Shown: piece after piece, positions 21,644 through 34,164 of the stretch
Position numbering within the stretch: position 1 is the stretch's first letter
How the letters are laid out: each line of letters opens with the position of its first letter
Assembly (NCBI GenBank): GCA_016165875.1
Contig: JABBOT010000007.1
Span: forward strand, 8,155,245 to 8,219,244
Direction of reading: 5' to 3'
From: Acanthopleura granulata
Taxonomy: Eukaryota; Mollusca; Polyplacophora; Chitonida; Chitonidae
Length of the DNA: 64,000 bases
The notes under the pieces: model-generated
The model's input: only the letters and a program-made list of their open reading frames with translations
What the model was told of the DNA's origin: nothing
The model's database searches: none
Translations under genes and position numbers: made by a program

Positions 21644-21779
21644 GGGGCCCTCCGTGGCTCAGTTGGCTAGAAGCCTCCCACCAATGTGGTCTCTGTGCGT
21701 TCAAGTTCACCTGGCCGCCGTCGTGTAAGTGCTATATTCTTGAGTACGGCGTAAAACACCAATCACATAAATAAATAAA
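21644..21779 (+). mobile_element. 136-bp internally deleted tRNA-SINE with target-site duplication
   Basis: It starts GGGGCCCTCCGTGGCTCAGT (box A region), passes through a box-B-like GTTCAAGTTCA, and then joins directly to CTGGCCGCCGTCGTGTAAG and the 3' end with (ATAA)n. About 100 bp of core present in full copies is absent. The flanks TTATGTATAAAGA (21631-21643) and TTATGTGTAAAGA (21780-21792) match at 12 of 13 positions, so the short form sits between its own duplication. Either a short form transposed, or a full copy lost its middle after insertion. Confidence 0.9.
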
Positions 21780-21792
21780 TTATGTGTAAAGA

Positions 21793-24289
21793 TTAGTTAC
21801 ATATAACCCAATGCAGTGGGAACTGAACTCAGATATAAAGCCCCAGTGCTTGAATCCAATGATATTCTGAAATGAAATCTTAGAGGGAAAATTGTGAAAT
21901 CTTATTTCACCAACTTAAAACTTATTATTTATGGTAGATCGTAGACGTCCCCTAAATTAGACAGTACAAATCGGAAACAGGTGTTATGTTATCTTATGTC
22001 CATGTATACATGTTACTTACATATAACCCATTTTGGTGGATAATGAACTGAAATTAGAGCGTCCAAGGTTGAACCTATTCACGCAAATGAAATTATATTT
22101 TAGGGGCTGGGCTCTATGGTACAAAATTATTTCAGCCATCAGACACCTGTAATTTTTTTTACTTGAGCTGAAGAACACGGCGAATAATGACAAGAGACAG
22201 ACTGGGCTTGTGATTTCCTTGCCATGGGTTAGGAGGAGGTGAGCTACATATGATCACGTGTTGGGCCGTCTGACGAGAACGGCAGTGACGCCTCTCGCGG
22301 TTAGCCGCAGCTTGGCCTTTTCATCTTCAAGTAAATTACGGAAGACCCTCAAGAGCTTGATCATGCGCAGTAGCACAGCGAAACGAATTCAAAGAACAAG
22401 TGCATCTGTATGTGGAAACTCAACGGGTTTCTGTGTAATAAAAAAATCATGTCTTTGGCTGCATGCGCATGTACCTAGAGGACTGCATGTCGGATAAGGT
22501 CATGATCGACATCTCCAAGTTTACGTATTCGCTATAGCCGTCGTTATCGGGAACTCCCAAACACTCTCTTTATCAAATTAGTATGATTAACAATGTTTAG
22601 AAAAATATCCCACATCGTAGTGAGTGTGTACACATACAACATCTAGGTAGTACACAAACATTGTTGTGTAATTAGTTGGTCTCCCATCGTGAAAAGAGAA
22701 GCCAGTGGCAGTAAAGTAATATTATGGGCGTTGGATGCTGCTCTGTTTATACGCTTGCATGCTATGTACTCGGCGGTTAAACTGTTAGTGCTGGGTGGTA
22801 TTTTAGTCTGTTTACTCTATCAAGAAATCAAACTTTTTCTCCTTTTTTGCTGGCTGGGTTAAATGCATCCATGGGCTTCACGTTTGTTAAGTGAAACATT
22901 TTACATCATTATTTGTGTATTAACGCGTCATGAATGTATTGTTTCAAATAAGAGTTACCAGCATAAAGGGGATTACAAATACCTAAATAATAACACACGT
23001 ACGACATGTGTACATTTAGTTAAAAAGTGAATATTTCTATTTCTGACAAAAATACAATACCACGTGTGAAATATAATACTTTGATCAGCGTACAACAATG
23101 CTTGGCAGTTTGATCGTCGAATAGCGTTATGAATATTGAAGATGAAAAAGAAAGCATTGCGTAGCTAATTCTGAACAGCGTTTTCATTCCCTGCCTTGAT
23201 GGGTTTGTTTTCACCGATCAGTACGCGTAATACATTGTTCACTTTTTAATATTCTCTGTTTTTATTACGCTAATAAAATATTGTACAAAGCAATATAACC
23301 GTTTTAATTATTACACCAGTGGTCTTTTTTCACCAATATGTGTGCACTTCGCAGGGAGTTAGGGGTGACATTAATTGAATTTAAACTGTCGTAATACATC
23401 ATCGCTTATTCATGTTTTAATGAACGGTGCAAAAAATTCTCCGAAATGAACTCATGATGATGATCATCAAAGGTTAGCCCTTATTGTGGCTTGGGTCCCG
23501 ACTGCGGTGGAACAAATTAGCTCTGAATAAAATAACCATTAATTACGAAGAAAGCTTCTCATTTCACTTCATGAAAAGATAATATTAGGGATTCTCGGAT
23601 CCATCCGTCAGGTGGGTGAACCCCATGTGCTGGGGCTGGTGACAGCTAATTTTGGCCGGCCTGCTATTGTTACTCGGTGATTTATGAGGGCTACTCAGCC
23701 ACTGAACACCGCCGCGTAAGACAGCCTGTCTTCACAGCTCGGCTTGGAAAAAGAATACCGTGGACAGGCATTAATGGAGGCAGTTTTACAAAAGTAAGCC
23801 CTGCGTGGATTCCAATGTTCAAAGAATGCATAAAACCGCATTCAGGATCATCGCCGCCATGCAGCGCTGCTATACGCAGATGTCTGTGTACATCGCTGCA
23901 CAGGATACCTCGCTTGCGCTACAATGCTCTTGATGCAATTGACCAGGGCATTATATATACATACCTGTTTCCTTAATTTCGAAAATATTGAGTTTGACTT
24001 TCCGAGCACACTCACAAAGACAATTATGTTCCCACCTCATACGCGACAGTGGTAGTATATTGTCAGAGATCAATACTGTGTAAACCAATGAATCAAATTC
24101 ATTGTCAGTTTCTTATAAATATTACGACACAAATTAAGGACAAAAACGAAACAATGTTATCCCTGTGATTAGTCCTTGTAGGGTCTGTTTCACAAAGAGG
24201 GTGTAAGTTGTGTCCAACGTAATTGCCATGACAACATACTGTACAGGTACGTCCCCGTGGTTGGTACACTTTTAGCTAAAACGATGTCA
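21793..24289. other. No gene called; one weak exon-like patch and one even-composition patch
   Basis: The clearest exon-like DNA is 22254-22388 on the minus strand, a 44-codon stop-free stretch reading MIKLLRVFRNLLEDEKAKLR in part, charged and helix-like but not identified. At 23580-23980 composition is more even, and a 99-codon plus frame is open (23677-23976) without motif. From 24183 the sequence GGGTCTGTTTCACAAAGAGG resembles the ends of small TIR elements, but no matching right end was found nearby. Confidence 0.4.
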
Positions 24290-24798
24290 ATACACACCCT
24301 TAAAGGGGTACACCCTTTGAGGTTTAAGTTTACACCATTGAGAAGGGTGTGAATTAGCACCATTAGAAGGGATGTGAATTAACACCTTTTATAAAAGGTG
24401 TAGATTAACACCTTTTAGAAAAGGTGCGTATTGACACCTTTTTAGAAAAGGTGCGTATTGGCACCCTTTTAAAAAGGTGTATATTAACGCCTTTTAGAAA
24501 GGGCGTGATTTTACACCCTTTGGAAAGGTGTGATTTAACACTCTTTTGAAAGGGTGTAGATTAAAGCGCAATGGAAAGGTTCTGAATTAATACCTCTTGG
24601 AAAGGGTGTAGATTAACACCCCTTGGAAAGGGTGTTGTTAAACAACTTTTAGAAAAGGTGTGAATAGATATCTTTCAAAGATGTTGCAAAATAACATATT
24701 TTGGAAAAGATGCAAATCAACACCTTACAAAAAGACATTAATTTTCGTCTTTCAGAAAAGTTGCAAACCAACCAACTGTTTCAAAAGGGTGTACATTC
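24290..24798. repeat. 26-bp hairpin array, ~19 units, with covarying arms
   Basis: The unit reads approximately AACACCTTTTAGAAAAGGTG then TAGATT, so each copy is itself an inverted repeat (ACACCTTTT pairing with AAAAGGTGT). Several units carry changes in both arms that keep the pairing: ACGCC with GGGCGT at 24487-24506, and ATCTTT with AAAGAT at 24670-24682. Lengths are 24-28 bp. Copies at the 3' side (after 24700) are the most decayed. There is no continuous reading frame. The family is not recognised. Confidence 0.9.
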
Positions 24799-27700
24799 CA
24801 ATTTGAAATGGTTTATAGGCCATTCAGAATGTTAACAACATAAGGCCAATGAATGCTCCATTTAAATGATATACATCTGCGTTTGCGTCTGCATTCTGTC
24901 CCATGCACGGCCCTCAGAGTCCTGCCCAGAGGTAACCCACAGGCCATCATAGATGACATACTAATACAGCAGCGGTACAGTAGTACACCCAAATGAGGCT
25001 TACTCAAAGAGACTGTACATGATTTTTCCCATAAAAATTTAAGTTTAACAAATCCACCCGCCTGGGGCTGTACAAAAATGTTTCGCCCAAAATGGTAAAA
25101 TCTGTGACGTTTTCACAGAGGGGTGAATCTGGGTATACTTTCCTTAATCTCATCGTAAACGTCGAAAACATGTATGAGACATCTCACGATAAAAAATTTA
25201 AAAAAAGAACAATAAGAGTTATTCTGCAGAGATGATGTACTTTTATCTTACAACAAAATGATGTCAGTGTCACCAAAATTGAAAATGTATCTGTGTCTTA
25301 GAATCAATCTTATGTGTGTTCTTTATTAAATTTCCAGGAAGATACTTATCTTGTTCCACACTTAATATGGTTGTTGTTTTAACTACAGTTGGTCTAGAGT
25401 AAAGTAATTCCATAAAAACGTTCGCAACATTGCAAGGGTGTTGTACACTTTCGATGCACATTTCATGTAGAACAACCAATGGGTGGCCAATAGTCTATCT
25501 AGTCCAGTGAGAAGTCCGTGGTTCTTTCTCCACAGACAATGGGGCTGTTGAAGCTTCGTTGAGATTCTCTCCAGCATATAAAAAAATAAACTAGGCTCAG
25601 CATCTGTTCAAAGTTCTAAATATAAGGAACACTATTTGGTAAAGTATTTTGATTTCATGATGGCATGACCTTATCATTTTCGTAGAGTAAAATATTATAT
25701 CTGTTACAGTCTTAATCCTGTAAGCATTTGGTACAGATACTGTAATTTTTTTACCAGTCTGAAAACTGAAAACTACACAATATATGTCAGACTAGCGCCT
25801 TGTTCAAGCGCTTAGTAGGTGTTAAACAACACAATATAATATCTCAACTTCCACTGAATAACTTGTGTGATAAAACATGGGAACTACATATACCGCGAAA
25901 GAAGTTCTTACTTAATTACAAAAATAGAGATTCTTTTGTAACAGATTCAACACACTTGTCACTAGCACAATTGTGGCCTATTGGACTGCCAATGTAACAC
26001 ACTCTTAGAAAATTTACACGTTTAACAACCATATGTCCACATGTAGCTGGTAAACATAGCTAAATAATACTTAAATGAAGGACATTTATCATATTAATTA
26101 TCATCACGGTGGAGGACTTGGTATGGATTTTATGAAATTGCATTTCATTGTGGATACATATTTTTAGTTGGAATGTATTATTTGAATATCCTAAGAATAG
26201 AAACATTACACAGAGGAAAATGATATAGCGCAAAAACGAGCGATAGAGAGGCAAAAGGTTTGCAAAATACAATAATTGAAGTCCTAATGGCATAAAAATT
26301 GTTCATTTTGTTTTTCAAGGTGCATACTGCAGTAACGATATAAAAAAGGCGTGTTATTACTCTTCGGAATGGGCTGTATAATTTTTTTTCAGGGCAAAAT
26401 GTCATTAGGCCTACATTTTTTAATTTTAGTTTTGTAACTTCCTTCCATTTCCTGAAAGAGTGCATAGTATTGATGCACTGTTAGCTAATAGTAGACAGTA
26501 GACAGCAAAGAAAAACTCACGTTTGCCTTGTTCTCATCAACTGTATGGTCTAAATAAAGAGTTTGCATTTCACATCCTTGATTTGAGAGATGTGTAAAAA
26601 ACATGGTTGGTATCTGTTAAGCCCAGAAAGGAATAGAGTCTCCACATCTGTGTCAGTCAAAGCGCCACCGTCCTCTAATAACTGCAAAATAGGTAATTGT
26701 ACAAATATGGACTTGACAAGAACAGCTCCTCAAAAGCGTTTTAATATTGTATGAGTTCTTTGTGTATCAGTAGAGGTACAGTCAAGTCACAGAGACTCGA
26801 GTGCTCTGCATGGTTTATACGATTGTTCCTTCCCTCTCCATAGGCCTGATTGACTCCATTGTGAGAACATGTATTTAAAATTTCACTTACTGAACACAAA
26901 ACTATGTATAGAAGATTGTTTCGGCTCAAGTCTTTCTTATATGTCACTAAGTATAACACATACCAATGCTGACCTGCTCTTTAGTACAGATGAAAGGTTT
27001 AAATTTTATGCTGGTTTCTATCTTAGAAATAAGATATAAAAACAACACAAAGACATTGTCCTAATTGAGCAATACGTCATCACTGTTGATAAACAAAGAA
27101 ATTTTGACAAGACTTGAAACCGTCAGTGGAACTCAGATATTTAAATATCAACAGGGTCATCTTGTTGAAAACTGAGGGAGCTCTGCCTATTTAGTGGAAT
27201 AATAACAAATACAAAGCCTTTTGAAACTCACAAGAATTAACGCATCTAGATCTTCAATACACCTGGTCTTCAATGCGTGAACATTTTATACGGATTCCTT
27301 TGTCTGTTCCCCGACCAGTTGCAGCTTGGTTTGCATCCTTTTTTGTCAGAATTCTAAACTTAAGCGCAGGCAGTTTTTTCTTTGTTTTAAATACTACTTC
27401 CATTAACTAGGAAATTCATGAAACATTTAGCTTAACAAATAGTCTTGTTTACATGGCCATGTAACCAAGCCTGACGTCAGTTTTAGTGGATAGGTCTATG
27501 GCAGAAGGTTCCATGGCTAATTCTTACCAGATGTTCGACGTTAAAATGAATTAACATGCTTACCTTGAAAGTGCACTGTAGAATGTTGATTAAGGGCGAC
27601 TAGCTCTCGTTCTTTGCTATTTCTCCCATCAAATCAGGCAATGAGTCTTAATTCTCTGGGAATCTTAATAAGTAATTTTATCCCTCCTCTCCAATCAGCT

Positions 27701-28420
27701 ATGATCTGTAGACTGGTCGTCAATGTCGCCAATATTTTGGCCAGTACCTGTATCACTATGAATATATAAAGTATGAAATCCGCGTCTGCTGCAAAACTGA
27801 TATTAGCACATTAAGTGATACTGTACATTACATACTGCTTCGTGTCACAGTGTCTGTAGGTATATACAGCTCTAAATGTACACGGGAATCGGTCCAATGC
27901 TGACTGCGCGAAACCATCTACCTGTCACAGCGAGAACTTAAGCCTGGTGTGGGCCAAATGGATTTATGACTGGACATTAGACGGATTCGCACTGAAATCA
28001 ATCACAAAGAACAGCATACATAAGAACTCACGGCTTTGTGCCTCATTTATTTTATGACAAATAACTTCAATAGTTGGCTAGCTTTAACTCTTTTGATAGA
28101 ATATATAGGGTTCAACTGTAGAGCAAGCTGGTTAAAACTGTTGTCTTACATATTATAAAGACGAATATGTCTGCGTATGTTTGTTAAACATTATGCTAAC
28201 ATTTATAAGAACATAAGGTTATCCGAGTTCATCCCCATTTTGATCCATTAAGGCCTATAGAGGATCTCAAGCTTTTCCTATTATTTTACTAATCAAACCA
28301 ATGATGGCCAAACAGGATAAAATATAGCCTAGATGTTAGACTATATACATTGTAATGAGAGACAGAACCTAAGTTAAAAAAAACACAAATTATTTTCATG
28401 TATTTTCATAAATAAACAGG
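24799..28420. other. A+T-rich, no gene recognised over 3.6 kb
   Basis: All open frames are 62-95 codons and lack motifs. The 65-codon plus frame at 25800 and the 95-codon minus frame at 26178-26465 are the best and remain unassigned. The stretch lies between two zones of the same hairpin motif (24.3-24.8 kb and 28.4-29.3 kb), so it could be the interior of one large decayed element, but no transposase-like frame was seen. Confidence 0.4.
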
Positions 28421-28424
28421 ATTT

Positions 28425-29300
28425 AATTAACACCCCTAATTGTGTTTTGATTCCCCAATTTCTGCGTGGTGTAAAATGCGAATCCTAAGCCCTATATTAC
28501 CAAATGATTACAGGTTTGCTTCACACCAACTTAACCCCTCGGTATGCATCTTTTGGTAATGCAACAGCTAACCTCAGCCTTTACTAAGATGCCGAAAAGG
28601 TGTTATTTTAAATAAATACTCTTTCAACTTTTACTTGATCCCTTTGTAAGACTGAAGACATTGCTTGGAGTTTGTTATGGTGTCGAAAGGATGATTCATG
28701 TAAGTTAATGCCTTTTTAACAACGGATAAGCAATTTTTAACTCCAGCAATATATTTTGTCTCTTGTAGGGTGTGGGATGGGTAATCATCACCGAAGAAAA
28801 CCCTTTTAATGTAAGTTCAACACCCGTTTGATACAAAGCTAAGCAAACATTTAAATCACTTTATCGACAGAAAGCCAACACTGTACAATGTTATGAGGCG
28901 TTATTTTGTCAGGACGAATACATGTAATACGGGTTAGGAAAACCATATACATACATGAATGGTGTGATCCGCAAAGAAATGTAGAAATGATGACAACGGG
29001 TTGAGAAAGAAAGAAATCTTACCAAACCTTATTCTAATTTTAAAAAATGCATGCAGCCAAAGTTACGAGAAATGAAACTTGTATTATAGTACAATACCAT
29101 ATAGTGTAATCCTGAGGGATTACACCCTGCTCCATTTCGCCTATATATCATAGTAACACCCTTTTAGCACATGGAATACACCCCTAAAAGTGTATTAATG
29201 GACAGAGTGTTTTTAGCCATTTTACACCCTTTCAGCACCATTTAAACTAAGAGTGTAGTTATGTTTGACGAAACGTTACACCCTCTTCGTAAAAAACATT
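28425..29300. repeat. Dispersed copies of the ACACCCTTTT hairpin motif, opposite sense
   Basis: Words related to the 26-bp unit occur at about 28430 (AACACCCCTAATTGTGTT), 28595 (AAAAGGTGTT), 28797 (AACCCTTTTAATG) and densely at 29150-29290 (AACACCCTTTTAGCAC, ACACCCCTAAAAGTGTA, TTACACCCTTTCAGCAC, TTACACCCTCTTCG). The last word, reversed, gives CGAAGAGGGTGTAA, which matches CAAAGAGGGTGTAAG at about 24195. They are spread out and more decayed than the compact array. Confidence 0.6.
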
Positions 29301-29857
29301 TCCCTGTTTATTTTCAAGGTGCTAAGGCTGCATCAGGATTATATATAGATATTAATTTTTTTCTGTCTTCAAACATCTTTAATCTGCCTTAATTTTACTG
29401 CTAACATATTGGCTTTTTAAAAAGAGTTTTTAACACGGTTTGCTATTTTGCATGAAGTACAAAGCTGAGATTAAATTATTTATACTGGCCAGGTGTTGTA
29501 TCAAGAACCGGCTAACATTATAATATTAAAGATGTCAACAGCCCCCTGTTACATTATAAGGATGACGTTTGCTAATGTATTCATGTGATAAGATGACCAA
29601 ACTGTAAAAGTTATAAATGCGGATAGAAGATGATATGCTAATGTATTAATATAACTGCCCTGCTGAGGCTGTGTTCAGAAGATAAGACCGCAATTGTTGT
29701 ATTAAGATGGAAACAATGGTAACAAGACGTTAAAATGATAATACTGACCATTTTGTGCTGTGATTAAAAACCAGTAAAAGCCTGCAAACAGTTGCCAAAA
29801 TTATAAATCATACCTTTAAGGACACGATTCTAGCTGCTGTTAGCATTGAAAAACCAG
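29301..29857. other. No gene recognised
   Basis: A+T-rich DNA with no open frame of note and no recognised repeat before the SINE fragments. Confidence 0.5.
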
Positions 29858-30004
29858 CTAATGCAGGCTTCCTGTCCAGTCGTACGTGGGAGGGTCTTCC
29901 AGTAATTTGCGGATGGTCGTAGGTTTCAACGGGGATCTGCCTGATTTCCTGCCAACATAATGTCGGTAACCGTCGTGTATGTGAAATATTATTGAGAAGG
30001 CCGC
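29858..30004 (+). mobile_element. 5'-truncated, decayed tRNA-SINE
   Basis: It begins at GCTAATGCAGGCTTCCTGTC (matching CTCATGCTGGCTTCCTCTC), passes GGATGGTCGTAGGTTTCAAC, and ends GAAATATTATTGAGAAGGCC. The tRNA head is missing. A second partial copy follows directly. A minus-strand open frame over both copies is accidental. Confidence 0.75.
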
Positions 30005-30009
30005 AAACA

Positions 30010-30128
30010 CTTCCGCCAGGAAACTGCGGATTGACATGGGCTGTGTCCGGTTTCCTCCCACCATAATGCTGGCCGCCGTGGTATAAGTAAAATATTCTTG
30101 AGTACGGCGTAAAGTACCGAGCAAGTAA
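30010..30128 (+). mobile_element. Second partial tRNA-SINE in tandem
   Basis: This copy starts at GCCAGGAAACTGCGGATTGA, corresponding to the middle of the element, and runs through TGTCCGGTTTCCTCCCACCA and the core to TTGAGTACGGCGTAAAGTAC. It is better preserved than the copy before it. Two partial copies in the same orientation could come from insertion of one next to the other or from duplication. Confidence 0.82.
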
Positions 30129-33100
30129 AAGGAAATCTCTGGAGTAGTGCGTTTAACAGAAATTTAGGCCAAAAGCAACCCAGCATTGACAATATCGTCT
30201 TCTTAAGGCGGCATTAGCACGATAAGGATTGACATATTGCAAGGAACCGAGCAACCTTGGTAGAAGAGCTTCATTATCAGACTAGTAAAATGGATACCCT
30301 GATTCAATCTAATCGGATATATAAACCTGATCATGTTGTGTATTGAGTACATAGATCTTCCGCTTTGATATACACACAACCTATCCCGCCCAGGTTATTA
30401 ATGCTTCATTTCGACGGCGTCTGCATTCAGTTGTGTTTCATAACCTATTGAAACCACAGGAAAACTTCTCTTTTCCTCATTTTTCTAACTTAACATAAAA
30501 ATACTTCTACATTGCAATACACACCAACAACAACACATAATCTATACCACTAATGAGTTTAAGACTCGCGTTTCCTGTCTGACTGTATAAACGCATGATG
30601 GCGGACTAGTTATTGTTTATACATCTGTAAACATAACGGAAACTGGCTATATCTGTTCCACGATTTTCCTATGCAACAACCATTCATGCAATCGACTTTA
30701 CTTACCGCACGTATTGCTGGATGCCAAATGAAATGTATTGCCATCTAAATTGCAAATTATGCAATGCTGACGTCACAAATGCTTTGCTTAAACTGTGCAC
30801 ATTTCTTTTAATTGTAGAATAAAAAATTTGCACACAAAATAGCCCCATGTCGTTTACTGCAGAGATTTACATCGCACACTGTTAATTACAAATCAAAGTT
30901 GATTGCCACACGATTTGGCTTTTGGATAACCTGTAAAGCCAATAGTGTGCAACGACTGCACTGTTAGAGACTTGGCAATTCCGTATCTGTAGGGATGCAC
31001 CGGACAATACTTGAGCAACACCGCCCCACCCTTCTCCCTACCTGCGGCGTTTGTGGACCTAAACATGCGATCCCTTCAACCGTATATATTGTTCTATATA
31101 ATGTTCCATGCTGGAATATTTTTCTCGCTGTTGTAGCGGGATTGAGATTTTGTCTGTATTTTGTCGGATGAGATCAATATTCTATGGTAAACAATATGAA
31201 ATTTATTCAAAAGCACCTACTGACCTATCCGAGATATTCAACTGTCCTTTTCTGGCAACAGTTTTTATAACTCCTTGAAGTTTATGGTGTTCCCCGCCGT
31301 CCGCAGTTACTCGATTCATCGTGACAGAGGGTATTATTTTTCTGTTAAGTGGGACCGCTTGTAGCAAGGGATAGGACCTTAGTAGGATTTAACCGACACT
31401 TGGGCGTTTAGGGGATATGTTCCGGTTGGAAATGACTTTGTTAATAATGCATAATTTCCTCTCGCTTGGAAGAGTCCATATCAGTAAAAGACGTGTGCCA
31501 ATTTATCTAACTCAGCCAAACCCGTAGCAACGCCAATGGGAAATCATGCTTTCGTGTGACAATTGTAGTTTTCTTGGGAGGCCAGGCCTGGAGTACTGTC
31601 ACACGTGTGTATAAACTAGGCTGAGGAATGGTGCAAAGGAGGAGAATAGTGCATGGTGACTGCGTTCGGACATCGCGCGTTATAGCTGGATATGAACTGA
31701 GTGGGAAGGATTCGCCATTACAGTGTCGTTTTAAATAATGTATAATGTGTACAGGTCTTGGATAAGTGTCTGTCCCGTCGAAACCTGATTCTAATAGTCT
31801 AATATTAGAGTTCTTGACCGGCTTTACTTCGCTTACATCCGGCCGGGTCTAGAGTTATCGTCAAATGGCATCTGCATCACCATTTGGAGGTCTCTTGGGA
31901 TCCTAAATTGCATTTGTATTCAGGGCAAGACGGGGAATTTCCTCACCGTCTTGTTACCACATCGTATGTTGACTGTACTTTTTATTAACCTTCCCTGTTA
32001 GATTCATCACTAAGCTCTGTTACGAAGAAAAACTGGAAGAATGACTGGCCCTTATACATGAAGATTAGGTCGTCCAAATGACTGGCCACCCAAAAGACTA
32101 TTGGAACTGGATTAGCATTCTGTCGCATGTAACCATTTATAGAGGCGAGACCTTTTGGTCACTTGCCACTTCCACGGTCAATCCTGTATTTGACATGCAC
32201 ATAAAACATCCATTTACCCCCTGCTACAGCCGCTCGGAGAAATCGCCACACACACTGTCAGTTGCAAGGGATGATATTTTACCCGAGCTCTTCCACGCCA
32301 ATTCCACGCAAGTCGGTTTTCTTTCTCCGTTGTAACTGCAGCTTCCCGAGCCGCCGTTGCCTACAGGCACGTATTCTGCGGATTCCAACCCGCTGTATTA
32401 CCATACTCAGTGGCCACTGAAGGACGGTTCCGTCCACCGACGTTCTGTCTGGCAAACTTACGCCGTATGTCACTGGCTTGTCACGTGACCGACCAGTTGG
32501 GAGCTGGGCTTCCAACGAAGGAAGGCGCGCCAACGAGTTATATTCATCCTCAGCGTGGATGGATACACACTTATTAGCAAATGAACAATAGCCTTGTCCA
32601 GTTGTTCCCTCGCAAACCAGCTTGTCTTGGCGGACCCGGCGAGCCAGTAGCACCGGCACCAACCTGTGGCATTTACACCATGCCGTTTAGACGGACGCCC
32701 AGGCGCTAAGGCACAGCCACGAAACATGGCTATGGGTAAAAGCCGAATCGAAACAGAAAGCATTTTTGGACACGAAGTGGTATATTCGAAAAGGGATAGC
32801 TGAAGCCTGTTTTTGGATATCATCTCTTTGGGATGCCTACAGATCCAATGCCATCGGGAGTTACGGGCTGATAGCAGAGCGGTGACTTAGCCATCTATGT
32901 TAGGTTGCGGCAGGCATATGAAGAGAGATTGTTCCACAGCTAACGACTTGGCTAAACAACAGATTGCGGTTTAATCTCCTCCAAGAAGTCTTCCGCGGAT
33001 TCCACTAAAGCAACATATGGCTGCGGGTAAGACGGTATTTCTTTCTTTCTTTTTTTTCTTTGCACATTCATAATAAGTTTATCGTTGTAGCGATAACAAT

Positions 33101-34131
33101 ACTTGTATTATCGGTTTTACCGCTTCTGTCATATTCAGACAACTCTGGTGATTACCAAAGAGAAAAATACTATTTTGATCGATGAATGCTGAAAGGCGGT
33201 TGTGGAATTTTATAGAAAACTAGGTATTAAGCTATTGGACGACGACGCCTGGACGGAGCTCATGGCTGTCACCAAGAATTGCTTTTGTATGCTGTGGTAT
33301 GTTATCCTCATCTACACGGCTGTGTTACGGCTTACATGTTAAGCGTTAAGTAGCTTCGCTTCATCAAATGGCACGGCGAAATGCCGAGCGCATCAGCCTC
33401 TATTTTCTGCGCCATCGGTCCAGCCACAAAAGGATTGAGCATTGGTATTCTCAGGGCGCTCGATTTGCGTGACCTTCCTGGTTTTAACAAATGTATTTAT
33501 TCATTTCCGGCCCCTTCATGGTCGCTGTGGACAGCCGGCCAAGTTCTCACAATTATCTGCCCATTTCAGGTGGTCAAGAAAAGAGACGGACGTATTTTTG
33601 ACTGAGTTGACTACGGGTATTCTTGGGTGAATAATACAATAGTCGGTTGTTATTGCTTGAGAATACACGTAATCAACCAGATCTGTTCAGCACAAGGCTT
33701 GGCCATGGTCCGTCGTTCATCCAGTCTCGTCGTTCGCCATGTCACTTACAGAGATTAACATTATCGTCTGCTTGTCTCCGCCTGTTCTCGGCAGAGCGGG
33801 TCGTCCGGGAATTCGCTGCCCCGCGGAGGTAGGGCTCATCCTTCTCGTCTTAATGACCCCGTCTTGCCATACGGCCATCTGCCCAGCTCGTCCTGACGTA
33901 TGGAGTAAAATCGCCGGATGAAAGTGGTGGACAATCAAAGCTTCAACCTGAAACACTCCGTATCTGTTCATATTTCTGCATCCCATCATACGCACTCGAC
34001 TTCCATCTTGGGGCGTCCGAGAGACACACAGCGTGTCGTTGTCTTACAATTAGCTTTCGGTGCAGAAGGTTGATGTTAACAATGTCCACTTTGCATGCAC
34101 CCTGAGTAATTCTGTATTGAACGTTAGCCTG

Positions 34132-34164
<33 letters not shown>

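Noticed and set aside
24290..24798. CRISPR or transcription-terminator cluster
   Set aside because: The hairpin units abut with only 4-8 bp between them; there are no spacers and no adjacent genes to terminate.
32279..32823. 127- and 117-codon minus frames as coding exons
   Set aside because: They overlap each other in different frames, and a plus frame overlaps their left end; raised G+C alone explains the openness and no domain was recognised.
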